Source: Fervidibacillus halotolerans (GTDB lineage Bacteria; Bacillota; Bacilli; Bacillales; Caldibacillaceae). From it: DNA of 64,000 bases. The position numbers and the translations under genes were made by a program. This document shows positions 46,300 to 54,976 of this stretch, one piece after another. The DNA is taken from the NCBI RefSeq assembly GCF_026547205.1, contig NZ_CP106877.1, positions 992,771 through 1,056,770 of the forward strand, written 5' to 3'. Positions within the stretch are counted from its first letter, which is position 1, and each line of letters opens with the position of its first letter. Below the pieces are notes generated by a model. That model was given only the letters and a program-made list of their open reading frames with translations. It was not told the DNA's origin and ran no database searches.

Positions 46300-47913
46300 A
46301 TGTTAAATGTTTCTAATGAAGAAAAAGGTTTGGCACAGATTCAACGGATTCGGAGAAATACATTAGGGGATCTGTTAGCACGCACAAGGGACAGGTTTCA
46401 AAATAAATTCGCAATCGCTTACAAAAATATTCGCCTTACCTATTCGGAGTTGGATGATCTCGTCAATCAAACCGCACATGCCTTTTTAAATGATGGGATT
46501 AAAAAAGGGGACATGATTGCAATTATGTCGAAAAATAGTCTCGATTTTGTAATCTCCACCTTTGCATTGGCGAGAATCGGTGCAGTTATGATTCCGATCA
46601 ACTATATGTTAACGGACTCAGATGTTCGCTACATTTTAGACCATGCGAAAGTAACCGGTGTGTTGGCAGCTGACGAATATACACCAATTATTGACCAAGC
46701 GGGAGAAGGATTAATGATCAATCATCGATTTTTGATGGATAAATGGGAAGGAGAGGATGATAAAAATTATTCTTCTAAATGGACTCCCTTATCCGTTGCA
46801 AGGAAGGATGAATCAAAGGAGTTTATCGATGCGGACATCGATGATGAAGATCTTGCACATGTTTTATATACGAGCGGAACAGAATCGAGACCAAAAGGGG
46901 TAATGCTCACCCATAAAAGTATCGTGAGTGAATACGTAAGTACGATCGTTAGTGGTGGAATGTCGGAAACCGATGTTTGCATACACGCACTTCCCCTTTA
47001 TCATAGTGCCCAACTCCATTGCTTTTTAGGTCCAAGCATTTATCTTGGTTCGAGTGGAATTATTTTAGAAAATGCAAAACCGGACAAAATTTTAGAGACG
47101 ATAGAAAAGGAAAAAATCACCCAACTATTTTGTCCTCCTACCGTTTGGATTGCCCTATTGAGACATCCAGATTTCAACAAACGTGATTTATCATCCTTGC
47201 AAAAATGTTACTATGGTGCAGCAATTATGCCTCGAGAAATATTAAAAGAATTATCCGAACGACTTCCAAATGCACGTTTTTGGAATTTTTACGGACAGAC
47301 GGAAGTAGCTCCCCTTGCAACAGCTCTTCAACCGGAGGATCAAATGCGCAAACTTGGATCTGCAGGAAAACCGACATTAAATGTTCAAACAAGAATTGTT
47401 GATGAAAATGGAAATGAAGTTCCTCCAGGTGTGATTGGTGAAATTGTTCATCGAACGCCCCATGCGATGAAAGGCTATTTGCATGATACGGAAAAAACCC
47501 TCAAAGCCTTTCGAAGTGGATGGTTTCATAGCGGTGACTTGGGAGTAATGGATGAGGAAGGTTATATTACCATCATCGACCGAAAAAAAGATATGATTAA
47601 TACGGGCGGAGTGAACGTTTCCAGTAGGGAAGTGGAAGAAGTAATTTATCAAATGGAAGGGGTATCGGAAGTTGCAGTGATCAGCATTCCGGATCCGTAT
47701 TGGATTGAAGCAGTAACGGCTGTCATCGTTCCGAAAGAGGGGGTAAAGTTGACTGAAGAAGATGTAATTTCCTTTTGTAAAGAACGACTATCAACATTTA
47801 AAGTACCGAAATATGTGGAATTTACCGATCGCTTACCGAAAAATCCGAGCGGAAAACTATTAAAACGAAAATTAAGGGAAATGTATCGTCACTTAAAGGA
47901 TAAAAGAGAATAA
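46300..47913 (+). CDS. AMP-dependent acyl-CoA synthetase (fatty-acid--CoA ligase type)
   Basis: A 537-residue adenylate-forming ligase. LYTSGTESRPKGVMLTHKS is the P-loop-like motif A3, FYGQTEVAP the A5 motif, WFHSGDLGVMDEEGYITIIDRKKDMINTGG covers A7-A8 and LPKNPSGKLLKRKLRE carries the A10 lysine. It activates a carboxylic acid, likely medium or long chain, as acyl-AMP and then acyl-CoA; exact chain length cannot be read. AAAGGAG is 7 nt before the ATG at 46300. It has its own terminator and no fatty-acid oxidation neighbours. Confidence 0.88.
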   Translation: MLNVSNEEKGLAQIQRIRRNTLGDLLARTRDRFQNKFAIAYKNIRLTYSELDDLVNQTAHAFLNDGIKKGDMIAIMSKNSLDFVISTFALARIGAVMIPINYMLTDSDVRYILDHAKVTGVLAADEYTPIIDQAGEGLMINHRFLMDKWEGEDDKNYSSKWTPLSVARKDESKEFIDADIDDEDLAHVLYTSGTESRPKGVMLTHKSIVSEYVSTIVSGGMSETDVCIHALPLYHSAQLHCFLGPSIYLGSSGIILENAKPDKILETIEKEKITQLFCPPTVWIALLRHPDFNKRDLSSLQKCYYGAAIMPREILKELSERLPNARFWNFYGQTEVAPLATALQPEDQMRKLGSAGKPTLNVQTRIVDENGNEVPPGVIGEIVHRTPHAMKGYLHDTEKTLKAFRSGWFHSGDLGVMDEEGYITIIDRKKDMINTGGVNVSSREVEEVIYQMEGVSEVAVISIPDPYWIEAVTAVIVPKEGVKLTEEDVISFCKERLSTFKVPKYVEFTDRLPKNPSGKLLKRKLREMYRHLKDKRE

Positions 47914-47936
47914 TAACCGTTTTATTCAATGAAAAG

Positions 47937-47963
47937 ACGATTGCGCATTTAGCAATCGTTTTT
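47937..47963 (+). terminator. Terminator after the acyl-CoA ligase gene
   Basis: ACGATTGC pairs perfectly with GCAATCGT around a 7-nt loop and TTTT follows. Confidence 0.85.
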
Positions 47964-48057
47964 AATATGTCGGCCGAAAACAATCTCCAATGGAAGGGCA
48001 TAAGACATCCATACAAACTAATACATTATTAACGTGAAAAGAAAGGGGGAAATTTCA

Positions 48058-48306
48058 ATGGCTGAGGCTAATTTTGACAATCGAAATCCGTATTCTCGAA
48101 ACCCACAATTACGATCCTATGTCGATCCGTATCTTTATCAACGTTTAAATCAGTTACTTAATCGAAACCTTGTCGTCCAAACGGTCAAGGATTCGGTTCG
48201 CGGCACTTTAAAACAAGTGTATCCCGATCATATCACAGTTTCGGTGGATGGAAGTCATTTTTTTGTACGAACCGCCCAAATTATTTGGATCAAACCGGAT
48301 AGATGA
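48058..48306 (+). CDS. Small DUF2642-type protein (YuzF-like)
   Basis: An 82-residue protein. After a polar N-terminus, RSYVDPYLYQRLNQLLNRNLVVQTVKDSVRGTLKQVYPDHI and HFFVRTAQIIWI form a small beta-barrel-like domain resembling DUF2642/YuzF proteins, several of which are associated with spore coats. Its activity is unknown. GAAAGGGGG lies before the ATG. It is 22 bp before the manganese catalase gene and very probably co-transcribed, which suggests a coat- or oxidation-related function. Confidence 0.75.
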   Translation: MAEANFDNRNPYSRNPQLRSYVDPYLYQRLNQLLNRNLVVQTVKDSVRGTLKQVYPDHITVSVDGSHFFVRTAQIIWIKPDR

Positions 48307-48328
48307 ATGAAAAAAGGGGGGATGGAAG

Positions 48329-49228
48329 TTGATTGAACGGATCAATGAAATTGCAATTGAATTACCTAGGCCAAAGGATCCGGATCCGAATGCCGCATCT
48401 GCCGTTCAAGAATTGTTAGGCGGACGTTACGGAGAAATGTCCACTTTCAATAATTATTTGTTCCAATCCTTCAATTTCAAAAATAAGAAAAAATTAAAAC
48501 CGTTTTATGACTTAATTGCAAGTATTGCCGCGGAGGAATTTGGTCATTTGGAGTTGGTAACCCATGCGATTAATATATTGATGGAAGGTAGTTCTTTTCC
48601 AGGGGACCCCGATATTGCTCCATTGCGGAATGCAAAGGATCAACGGAATCATTATGCCTTTATCGATACGGCCCAAAGTGGAAAACCTGGCGATTCCCAA
48701 GGAAGACCATGGACAGGTGACAATGTGTTTAATAGCGGAAATTTAATTGTCGATCTTTTGCACAATTATTTTTTAGAAATTGGTGCCCGAACCCATAAAA
48801 TGCGGGTATATGAAATGACGAGTCATCCGACAGCGAGAGAAATGATCGGCTATTTGCTCGTTCGAGGTGGAACGCATATTGTCGCTTATGCAAAGGCGTT
48901 GGAAGTGGCAACAGGTGTCAATGTTACGAAAATGTTACCCGTACCAAATTTATCGAACCGATCCTTTGATACAGCTAGGAAATACGAGGAAAAGGGAGCC
49001 CATAGGAAATTGTATACGTTTAGTAAAAAGGATTATCGTGGAATTCAACAGATTTGGAAAGGGACTCATCCGGAAACGAAAGAACCGTTGGAAGTGGTGA
49101 TCGGAACCCCGAAAGGTGCTCCCGTACCTGATTATTCGGAGATTTGTGAAGAATTTGCCCCTGGAATAAGTGCGGAAGACTTTCAAGAAATTGCGAAACG
49201 ATTGCAAAAAAATGCAGGGTTAACATAA
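48329..49228 (+). CDS. Manganese catalase
   Basis: A 299-residue ferritin-like di-manganese catalase that disproportionates hydrogen peroxide. Metal ligands fit E36 (GEMSTF), E70 and H73 (AAEEFGHLEL), and the later E and H in LLHNYFLEIGARTHKM and VRGGTHIVAYAKALE. The length is that of the YdbD/YjqC class rather than the shorter CotJC. TTG start at 48329 with AAAAGGGGGG upstream. Second gene of a two-gene unit with the DUF2642 protein; a small hairpin follows. Confidence 0.92.
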   Translation: MIERINEIAIELPRPKDPDPNAASAVQELLGGRYGEMSTFNNYLFQSFNFKNKKKLKPFYDLIASIAAEEFGHLELVTHAINILMEGSSFPGDPDIAPLRNAKDQRNHYAFIDTAQSGKPGDSQGRPWTGDNVFNSGNLIVDLLHNYFLEIGARTHKMRVYEMTSHPTAREMIGYLLVRGGTHIVAYAKALEVATGVNVTKMLPVPNLSNRSFDTARKYEEKGAHRKLYTFSKKDYRGIQQIWKGTHPETKEPLEVVIGTPKGAPVPDYSEICEEFAPGISAEDFQEIAKRLQKNAGLT

Positions 49229-49230
49229 TT

Positions 49231-49255
49231 AAAGAAATACAGTTTCTTTTTTTTT
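49231..49255 (+). terminator. Terminator after the manganese catalase gene
   Basis: AAAGAAA pairs with TTTCTTT around a 5-nt loop, followed by TTTTTT. The stem is AT-only and therefore weak. Confidence 0.5.
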
Positions 49256-49372
49256 GCCTAAAACAAAGATTGCAAAAAACAGGTGTGATCCATTGGATTT
49301 AAATAGGTTTTTAACCCGAATTACAAATAATTATAAATATAAAAAAAGAATAGTACTATTTTAGTATAAAGT

Positions 49373-49401
49373 TTGACACGGGAAACATTCGTGAGTAAAA
49401 T
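49373..49401 (+). promoter_or_regulatory. Promoter of the feo operon
   Basis: Consensus TTGACA (49373-49378), a 17-bp spacer and TAAAAT (49396-49401), 69 bp before feoA. No convincing Fur or Fnr box was seen around it. Confidence 0.75.
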
Positions 49402-49469
49402 AAACTTATAAATGTTGGTTACGGTAAACATTGTAATCCACAGCCAATTTTTCGGTAGGAGGCGTACTG

Positions 49470-49736
49470 ATGTGTAATAACAATCTTATTTCTCTCGACC
49501 AAGCAGAAATCGGGGACTGTATAAAAATTAAGAGATTAGAAGTTACCGGAACGATGAGAAGGCGTCTTTTAGATTTAGGATTTGTCCCGTCGGCCAAAGT
49601 CGTTGCTGTGCAAAAAAGTCCTCTCGGAGATCCGATTGCATATGAAGTAAGTCAAACGATTATTGCTCTTCGTAAAGAGGAAAGCTCAAAAATTTTCGGG
49701 GAGGTTGTGAAAAATGAATCAAAAACAGACGATTAA
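49470..49736 (+). CDS. feoA: Ferrous iron transport accessory protein FeoA
   Basis: An 88-residue SH3-like cytoplasmic protein that supports FeoB. GDCIKIKRLEVTGTMRRRLLDLGFVPSAKV and SPLGDPIAYEVSQTIIALRKEE are characteristic. AGGAGG is 7 nt before the ATG. Its 3' end overlaps the next gene by 23 bp, so translation of the three feo genes is coupled. The start MCNNN contains a cysteine near the N-terminus. Confidence 0.93.
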   Translation: MCNNNLISLDQAEIGDCIKIKRLEVTGTMRRRLLDLGFVPSAKVVAVQKSPLGDPIAYEVSQTIIALRKEESSKIFGEVVKNESKTDD

Positions 49737-50433
49737 AATTGCCTTAGCGGGAAATCCAAACGTTGGTAAAAGCACCTTATTTAATACACTTACAGGTTTA
49801 AAGCAGCATACGGGAAATTGGCCGGGGAAAACAGTTATTCTTGCAAAAGGTTCTTTTTCATATAAAGGAAAAGACTATACGATTTACGACCTACCGGGTA
49901 CTTACTCACTCTTGTCCAATTCGACGGATGAAGAGGTAGCAAGAGATTTTATTGTTTTTGAAAAACCGGATATTACTATTGTAGTTTTAGACGCAACGAC
50001 CATTGAAAGGAATTTAAATCTCGCTTTGCAAGTCATGGAGATCACCGACCAAGTCATCATTTGTATCAATTTAATCGATGAGGCTAAGAAAAAGGGAATT
50101 ATCATTAATGAAAATGTGATGATGGACAAACTCGGTGTTCCTGTTATTAAAATATCTGCAAGAAACAAAGTCGGGATCAACTTACTTCTCGATACAATCG
50201 ATCGGATGATTACTGGAAATATTTCAACCACCCCTTATCAAATCAAATATTCCAATGAGGTGGAAGAGAAATTAAAACAATTGATTCCGAAAATGGATAA
50301 AATCGTAGGCGATGATATATCTCCTCGATGGCTTGCCTTACGACTATTGGATGGAGATGAATCTATATTAAAGACGTATATGAGAAGGAAACAGATGGGT
50401 GAGGGGGAAGAGAAGAGCGATGGGTACAAATAA
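49714..50433 (+). CDS. feoB: FeoB N-terminal G-domain protein (separate gene)
   Basis: A 239-residue protein corresponding to the cytosolic part of FeoB. The G motifs are complete: G1 GNPNVGKST (residues 13-21), G3 DLPGTY, G4 NLIDE and G5 SARNKVG. A helical guanine-nucleotide dissociation inhibitor-like region occupies about residues 180-239. In most FeoB proteins this is fused to the permease; here it ends with a stop at 50433 and the permease starts in another frame at 50420. GGGGAGGTTG precedes the ATG. The arrangement is known in some Bacillaceae, so it is not taken as a frameshift. Confidence 0.88.
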   Translation: MNQKQTIKIALAGNPNVGKSTLFNTLTGLKQHTGNWPGKTVILAKGSFSYKGKDYTIYDLPGTYSLLSNSTDEEVARDFIVFEKPDITIVVLDATTIERNLNLALQVMEITDQVIICINLIDEAKKKGIIINENVMMDKLGVPVIKISARNKVGINLLLDTIDRMITGNISTTPYQIKYSNEVEEKLKQLIPKMDKIVGDDISPRWLALRLLDGDESILKTYMRRKQMGEGEEKSDGYK

Positions 50434-51814
50434 TGAACTAAAACAATATGATGAAATTATCAATTTAGCAAATTCCCTTTCATCGGATAATCTTCGAGAT
50501 GAAATTGTTACAAATATATATGAACAATCGAAATCCATTTGTAATCAAACCATCCGTTATCAATCACCCGAAAAATTACGTCAAACGGAAAAACTCGATC
50601 GAATTTTCACATCGAAAATTTTCGGGTTTCCAATTATGTTAGCAATGCTCGGGGTTGTTTTTTATATTACAATCGCGGGGGCAAATTATCCTTCCTCCTT
50701 ATTGGCAAATTTATTTAATTGGTTTGAAGGATATTTAACAATGTTTTTTCATTGGATTCATGCTCCTGAATGGCTTTATGGCGTAATCGTTTTAGGTCTT
50801 TATCGAGGAACAGCGTGGGTTGTTAGCGTTATGTTGCCGCCGATGGCGATCTTTTTTCCGATGTTCGCTTTACTGGAAAACTACGGGTATTTACCCCGTG
50901 TCGCATTTAATTTAGACCGATTGTTTAAACGGGTAGGTGCCCACGGTAAACAAGCGTTATCGATGGCAATGGGATTTGGTTGTAATGCGGCTGCCATTTT
51001 GTCAACAAGAATCATCGAATCTCCTAGGGAAAGAATGATTGCCATATTAACGAATAATTTTGTCCCGTGTAATGGAAGATGGCCGACGCTTATATTGTTG
51101 TCATCTTTGTTTATGGCTGTTGGATTACCTAAAACAATGGGGACTTTCGTAACAGCTGCGGTAGTTATGGGAATTGTACTGTTCGGAATCGTCGTTACGT
51201 ATTTCGTTTCATGGGCTTTATCGAAAACTTTACTCCGAGGCGTACCGACCCATTATACGTTGGAACTGCCACCGTATCGGATTCCTAAATTTTGGCAGAC
51301 CGTTCTCCGTGCAACATTAGATAAATCGTTGTTCGTATTGAAAAGGGCAGTAGTTATTGCAGCCCCTGCAGGTATGTTAACGTGGGTTGCAGCCAATATA
51401 ATGATCGGAGATACGAGTATATTGATGTATATCGTACAATTTTTCGATCCCTTTGGCCAGTTGCTAGGATTAGATGGTTATATTTTAACTGCCTTTTTAT
51501 TTGGACTCCCAGCAAACGAAATCGTATTACCGATTTTGCTCATGGGCTATTTATCAACGGGGGCGATGACAGAAGTAGAAGAGTTATCTGCAATTAAACA
51601 TATTTTTGTTGATCACGGATGGACATGGTTAACTGCATTAAATATGATGCTTTTTTCATTGCTTCATTTTCCATGCGGTACTACGATGCTAAATATTTAT
51701 AAGGAAACCCATAGCAAGAAATGGACTTTCGTTGCTTTCGCATTACCGACATCCATTGCAATTGTCGTTACTTTGATCGTTGCTCAAGTGGTCAGAGGTT
51801 TCGGTTGGGTATAA
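50420..51814 (+). CDS. feoB: FeoB membrane permease part (separate gene)
   Basis: A 464-residue ferrous iron permease with two gate domains and about nine or ten TM helices. GFGCNAAAILSTRIIESPRERMIAILTNNFVPCNGRWPTL holds the conserved cysteines of gate 1 and HFPCGTTMLNIYKE that of gate 2; GLPANEIVLPILLMGY is the intervening signature. The first 60 residues are soluble and contain a helical region that may dock with the G-protein subunit. It overlaps the preceding gene by 14 bp in a different frame. A GAGGGGGAAG site lies upstream. Confidence 0.88.
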   Translation: MGTNNELKQYDEIINLANSLSSDNLRDEIVTNIYEQSKSICNQTIRYQSPEKLRQTEKLDRIFTSKIFGFPIMLAMLGVVFYITIAGANYPSSLLANLFNWFEGYLTMFFHWIHAPEWLYGVIVLGLYRGTAWVVSVMLPPMAIFFPMFALLENYGYLPRVAFNLDRLFKRVGAHGKQALSMAMGFGCNAAAILSTRIIESPRERMIAILTNNFVPCNGRWPTLILLSSLFMAVGLPKTMGTFVTAAVVMGIVLFGIVVTYFVSWALSKTLLRGVPTHYTLELPPYRIPKFWQTVLRATLDKSLFVLKRAVVIAAPAGMLTWVAANIMIGDTSILMYIVQFFDPFGQLLGLDGYILTAFLFGLPANEIVLPILLMGYLSTGAMTEVEELSAIKHIFVDHGWTWLTALNMMLFSLLHFPCGTTMLNIYKETHSKKWTFVAFALPTSIAIVVTLIVAQVVRGFGWV

Positions 51815-51838
51815 TTGTATATAAAATGTTTTAATCAT

Positions 51839-51878
51839 CCGGTTCGTTGATGAGGAATTCATCAGCAACCGGTTTTTT
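51839..51878 (+). terminator. Terminator of the feo operon
   Basis: CCGGTT(C)GTTGATGA pairs with TCATCAGCAACCGG with one bulge and one G-U, followed by six T. Confidence 0.88.
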
Positions 51879-52476
51879 CGTTTTATTTTTCACAAATAAA
51901 GGGAAATGAATAAAGGATCGACTCGGTGGCTTATGATCGATTATTTTAAAATTCATTCGTGGAATAAAAAGATGAAATATCGTTAATTGTTGAAATGAAT
52001 TGTTTTTTGCAGAAAGAATAAATCGTTTAACGAATGGCAATTTTACCAATAGTGATAAAAGAAGGGGAAGTGGCCAAAACTCGTTAAAATTTTCTAGTTT
52101 ACATAACATAAATTATACGAAGTTGAGGGGAAAAGAAATCTCGGTATCTCAATACCGAAGTATACTTGTTATTTTGAGACGGAAACAATATTTAATAAAC
52201 TATATATATTTTAATTTGTTTTGTCCAATTTTTCCAGTCGTAAAATAAAAATGTTACGTAGAAATAAACTAAAATCTTGTAAAAAAAATTGTCCGTTGAT
52301 TTAACACGGTTTTTATTTCTTGATTTTCTATACAAATTATTTATTATTTGTATTGATCTACTTTCTATTTATTTTTCAAAATTTTAGTTAACATAATATT
52401 GTTATGGTTAAAATTTCTATTTTACTTAATTTTTCTTTCACTCACTTCACATTTTCTTCTATTCTTTTATTCGAAT

Positions 52477-52506
52477 AAAAAAGAGTGCGTAAATGCACCC
52501 TTTTTT
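52477..52506 (-). terminator. Terminator of parE-parC
   Basis: On the minus strand GGGTGC pairs with GCACTC (one G-U) with A-rich and T-rich flanks, ending in TTTTTT. Confidence 0.78.
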
Positions 52507-52525
52507 AATCCTTTACATGATTCGT

Positions 52526-54976
52526 CTATTCATCTTTTTCTTCATTCGGTTTCGTCGGTCCGGTTAATATCTTGTGGATTGCTATTACCGTACCGTCTTC
52601 CTTTTCGTCGACAAAAAAGGAGCCGTTTGAATATCGATCGTTTAGTCGTAACGTATCTACAGGAATGATTTCTTGATGTTTTTTATCGGTTTCGATGATT
52701 ACTTGATCCGATTCTTTACCAAATACGAATCCGACGAGTCGATGAGCATGGTTTTTTAGCTCTCTAAACATGACGACTCCCCGTTTCGCCCGTGACATTC
52801 GTTCAAATTGATCGAGAGCCATTCGTTTTACAGCTCCCCGTTGGCTTACAACGATTAGAGATGATTGTTTATCACGTATAAATTTACCTCCGACGACAAA
52901 ATCTCCTTCTTTTAAATTGATTCCTTTCACCCCTGCTGCTCGGACACCAATCGGATTGATTTCATCGATGTTAAACCGTAAACCGTATCCAAAATAGGAA
53001 GCTAAAAATAGATCTTCTCTCCCACTCGTTAAATGTACTTCTAGCAATTCATCTTCTTTTAAATTAATTGCAATTAACGGTTTCGAATGGCGCTGTGCTT
53101 TATATTGACTGAGTTCGGTTTTTTTGATTAAACCATTTTTCGTAACAAATAGTAAATATTGGGAGGATGAGAAATCTTTAACCGGGATGGCGGAAACTAT
53201 TTGTTCATCCCTTTCAATTGGAATCATTCCTGCCACATGTTGTCCCACATCTTTCCAGCGTATCTCTGGAATATGATGGACAGGAAAATACAGATAATTT
53301 CCTTTATTTGTGAATAAAAGGAGCACATCGATCGTCGTCATTTCATAGGAAGCTAATATTCGATCGTCCTCTTTTAAACCGAATTCTTCCCATCCGGATG
53401 CATTATAGGAACGGATGGTCGTCCGTTTTATATAACCTCCCTTTGTAACTGTAACAATCACATCTTCATTCGGTACTAAAACTTCCAGTCCAATTTTCAA
53501 TTCTTCTACTTTTTCTTCGATCGTCGTTTTTCGATCGTCGGCGTATGTTTTTCGAATCCCGTTCAATTCTTGCGTAATTACTTTTAATAATTGCTTTTCA
53601 TTGGATAGGATTTTTGTTAACTGATTGATTTTTTTCTTTAATTCTGTTTCTTCCTTTTTTAATGCGGTAATATCCGTATTCGTTAACCGATACAATTGTA
53701 GGGACACGATGGCTTCCGACTGGGGTTCGGTAAATTCGTATCGATTCATTAAATTATTTTTCGCATCCCGTTTATCCTTCGATTTTCGAATTGTTGCAAT
53801 GACTTCATCTAAAATCGATATCGCCTTTATCAATCCTTGGACGATATGCAACCGTTCTTCCGCCTTTTTTAAATCAAACTTCGTCCGTCTTTTTACGACC
53901 TCCTTTTGATGATTGATATACGCATCTAAAAGGCTTGGAAGGTTCATCAGTTTTGGTCTTCGGTTATGGATCGCCACCATATTAAAATGATAAGTAATTT
54001 GTAAGTCGCTATTTTTATATAAGAAATTTAGAATTCCTTGGGCGTCTACATCTTTTTTTAATTCGATTACGATCCGTAGTCCCGTTCGATCCGTTTCATC
54101 CCGTACTTCCGATATTCCTTCGATTTTTCGATCGTTTCGAAATTCGTCGATTTTTTTTACTAAGTTCGCTTTATTTACGTCATATGGGATTTCGGTAATA
54201 ACAATTTGTTTACGCCCACCACGAATCGACTCAATTTCTGCCTTTCCTCTGACGATGATTTTACCCTTTCCCGTTTCATATGCCTTTTTAATTCCGTCAA
54301 ACCCTTGAATAATTCCACCAGTTGGAAAATCCGGTCCTTTAATAACTTTTAATAAATCATCGACGGTACAATGAGGATTTTCAATGCGTAAAATAACTCC
54401 GTCAATAATTTCACCTAAATTATGGGGAGGGATATCTGTTGCATAGCCGGCGGAAATACCCGTTGAACCGTTCACGAGTAAATTTGGAAATCTCGAAGGT
54501 AATACTACCGGTTCCTGGTCCGTATCATCGAAATTGGGAATAAAATCGACCGTTTGTTTGTCGATGTCTCTTAATAATTCTGCGCTAATTTTTGATAATC
54601 TCGCTTCCGTATACCTCATAGCAGCAGGTGGATCTCCATCGATACTTCCGTTATTCCCGTGCATTTCGATTAAGATATTTCGCATTTTCCATTCTTGGCT
54701 CATGCGCACCATCGCTTCATAAACGGAGGAATCTCCGTGTGGGTGAAAGTTCCCAATCACGTTTCCGACGGTTTTTGCTGCTTTTCGAAAGCCTTTATCT
54801 GCGGTATTTCCTTCCACATGCATAGCGTACAGTATACGTCTTTGTACAGGTTTTAACCCGTCTCTTGCATCAGGAAGGGCGCGGTCTTGGATAATATATT
54901 TACTGTATCGACCGAAACGATCTCCTAATATATCTTCTAAAGGTAAATCTTTTAATATTTCCGTTTGACTTTCCAT
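52526..54976 (-). CDS. parC: DNA topoisomerase IV subunit A (ParC/GrlA)
   Basis: An 816-residue breakage-reunion subunit that decatenates daughter chromosomes. [39 protein letters not shown] and the catalytic tyrosine Y122 in [11 protein letters not shown] are intact; a coiled-coil region (about 425-475) and the six-bladed C-terminal domain with degenerate GyrA-box-like repeats follow. Absence of a clear GyrA-box and pairing with parE argue for topo IV rather than gyrase. GGGAGGATC precedes the ATG, which shares one base with the parE stop. Confidence 0.95.
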   Translation of the reverse strand: MESQTEILKDLPLEDILGDRFGRYSKYIIQDRALPDARDGLKPVQRRILYAMHVEGNTADKGFRKAAKTVGNVIGNFHPHGDSSVYEAMVRMSQEWKMRNILIEMHGNNGSIDGDPPAAMRYTEARLSKISAELLRDIDKQTVDFIPNFDDTDQEPVVLPSRFPNLLVNGSTGISAGYATDIPPHNLGEIIDGVILRIENPHCTVDDLLKVIKGPDFPTGGIIQGFDGIKKAYETGKGKIIVRGKAEIESIRGGRKQIVITEIPYDVNKANLVKKIDEFRNDRKIEGISEVRDETDRTGLRIVIELKKDVDAQGILNFLYKNSDLQITYHFNMVAIHNRRPKLMNLPSLLDAYINHQKEVVKRRTKFDLKKAEERLHIVQGLIKAISILDEVIATIRKSKDKRDAKNNLMNRYEFTEPQSEAIVSLQLYRLTNTDITALKKEETELKKKINQLTKILSNEKQLLKVITQELNGIRKTYADDRKTTIEEKVEELKIGLEVLVPNEDVIVTVTKGGYIKRTTIRSYNASGWEEFGLKEDDRILASYEMTTIDVLLLFTNKGNYLYFPVHHIPEIRWKDVGQHVAGMIPIERDEQIVSAIPVKDFSSSQYLLFVTKNGLIKKTELSQYKAQRHSKPLIAINLKEDELLEVHLTSGREDLFLASYFGYGLRFNIDEINPIGVRAAGVKGINLKEGDFVVGGKFIRDKQSSLIVVSQRGAVKRMALDQFERMSRAKRGVVMFRELKNHAHRLVGFVFGKESDQVIIETDKKHQEIIPVDTLRLNDRYSNGSFFVDEKEDGTVIAIHKILTGPTKPNEEKDE

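Larger units (their letters stand above)
51815..52525. other. 711-bp gap between feo and parC
   Basis: Apart from the feo terminator (51839-51878) and parC terminator (52477-52506), this gap is AT-rich with no convincing gene. A minus-strand frame at 51831-52109 (92 residues) has no ribosome binding site and runs through the feo terminator; plus-strand frames at 52000-52248 and 52399-52668 are also unsupported. TCGGTAT-N4-ATACCGA at 52141-52158 is a perfect small inverted repeat without a U-run. Confidence 0.6.

Noticed and set aside
49260..49372. Fur box upstream of feoA
   Set aside because: The AT-rich ATAATTATAAATATA region lacks a proper 7-1-7 arrangement.
49714..51814. feoB read as a frameshifted pseudogene
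   Set aside because: Both parts have complete motifs, their own starts and ribosome binding sites, and two-gene FeoB is known in Bacillaceae.
51831..52109. Minus-strand 92-codon frame between feo and parC
   Set aside because: No ribosome binding site, and its 3' part is the feo terminator hairpin.
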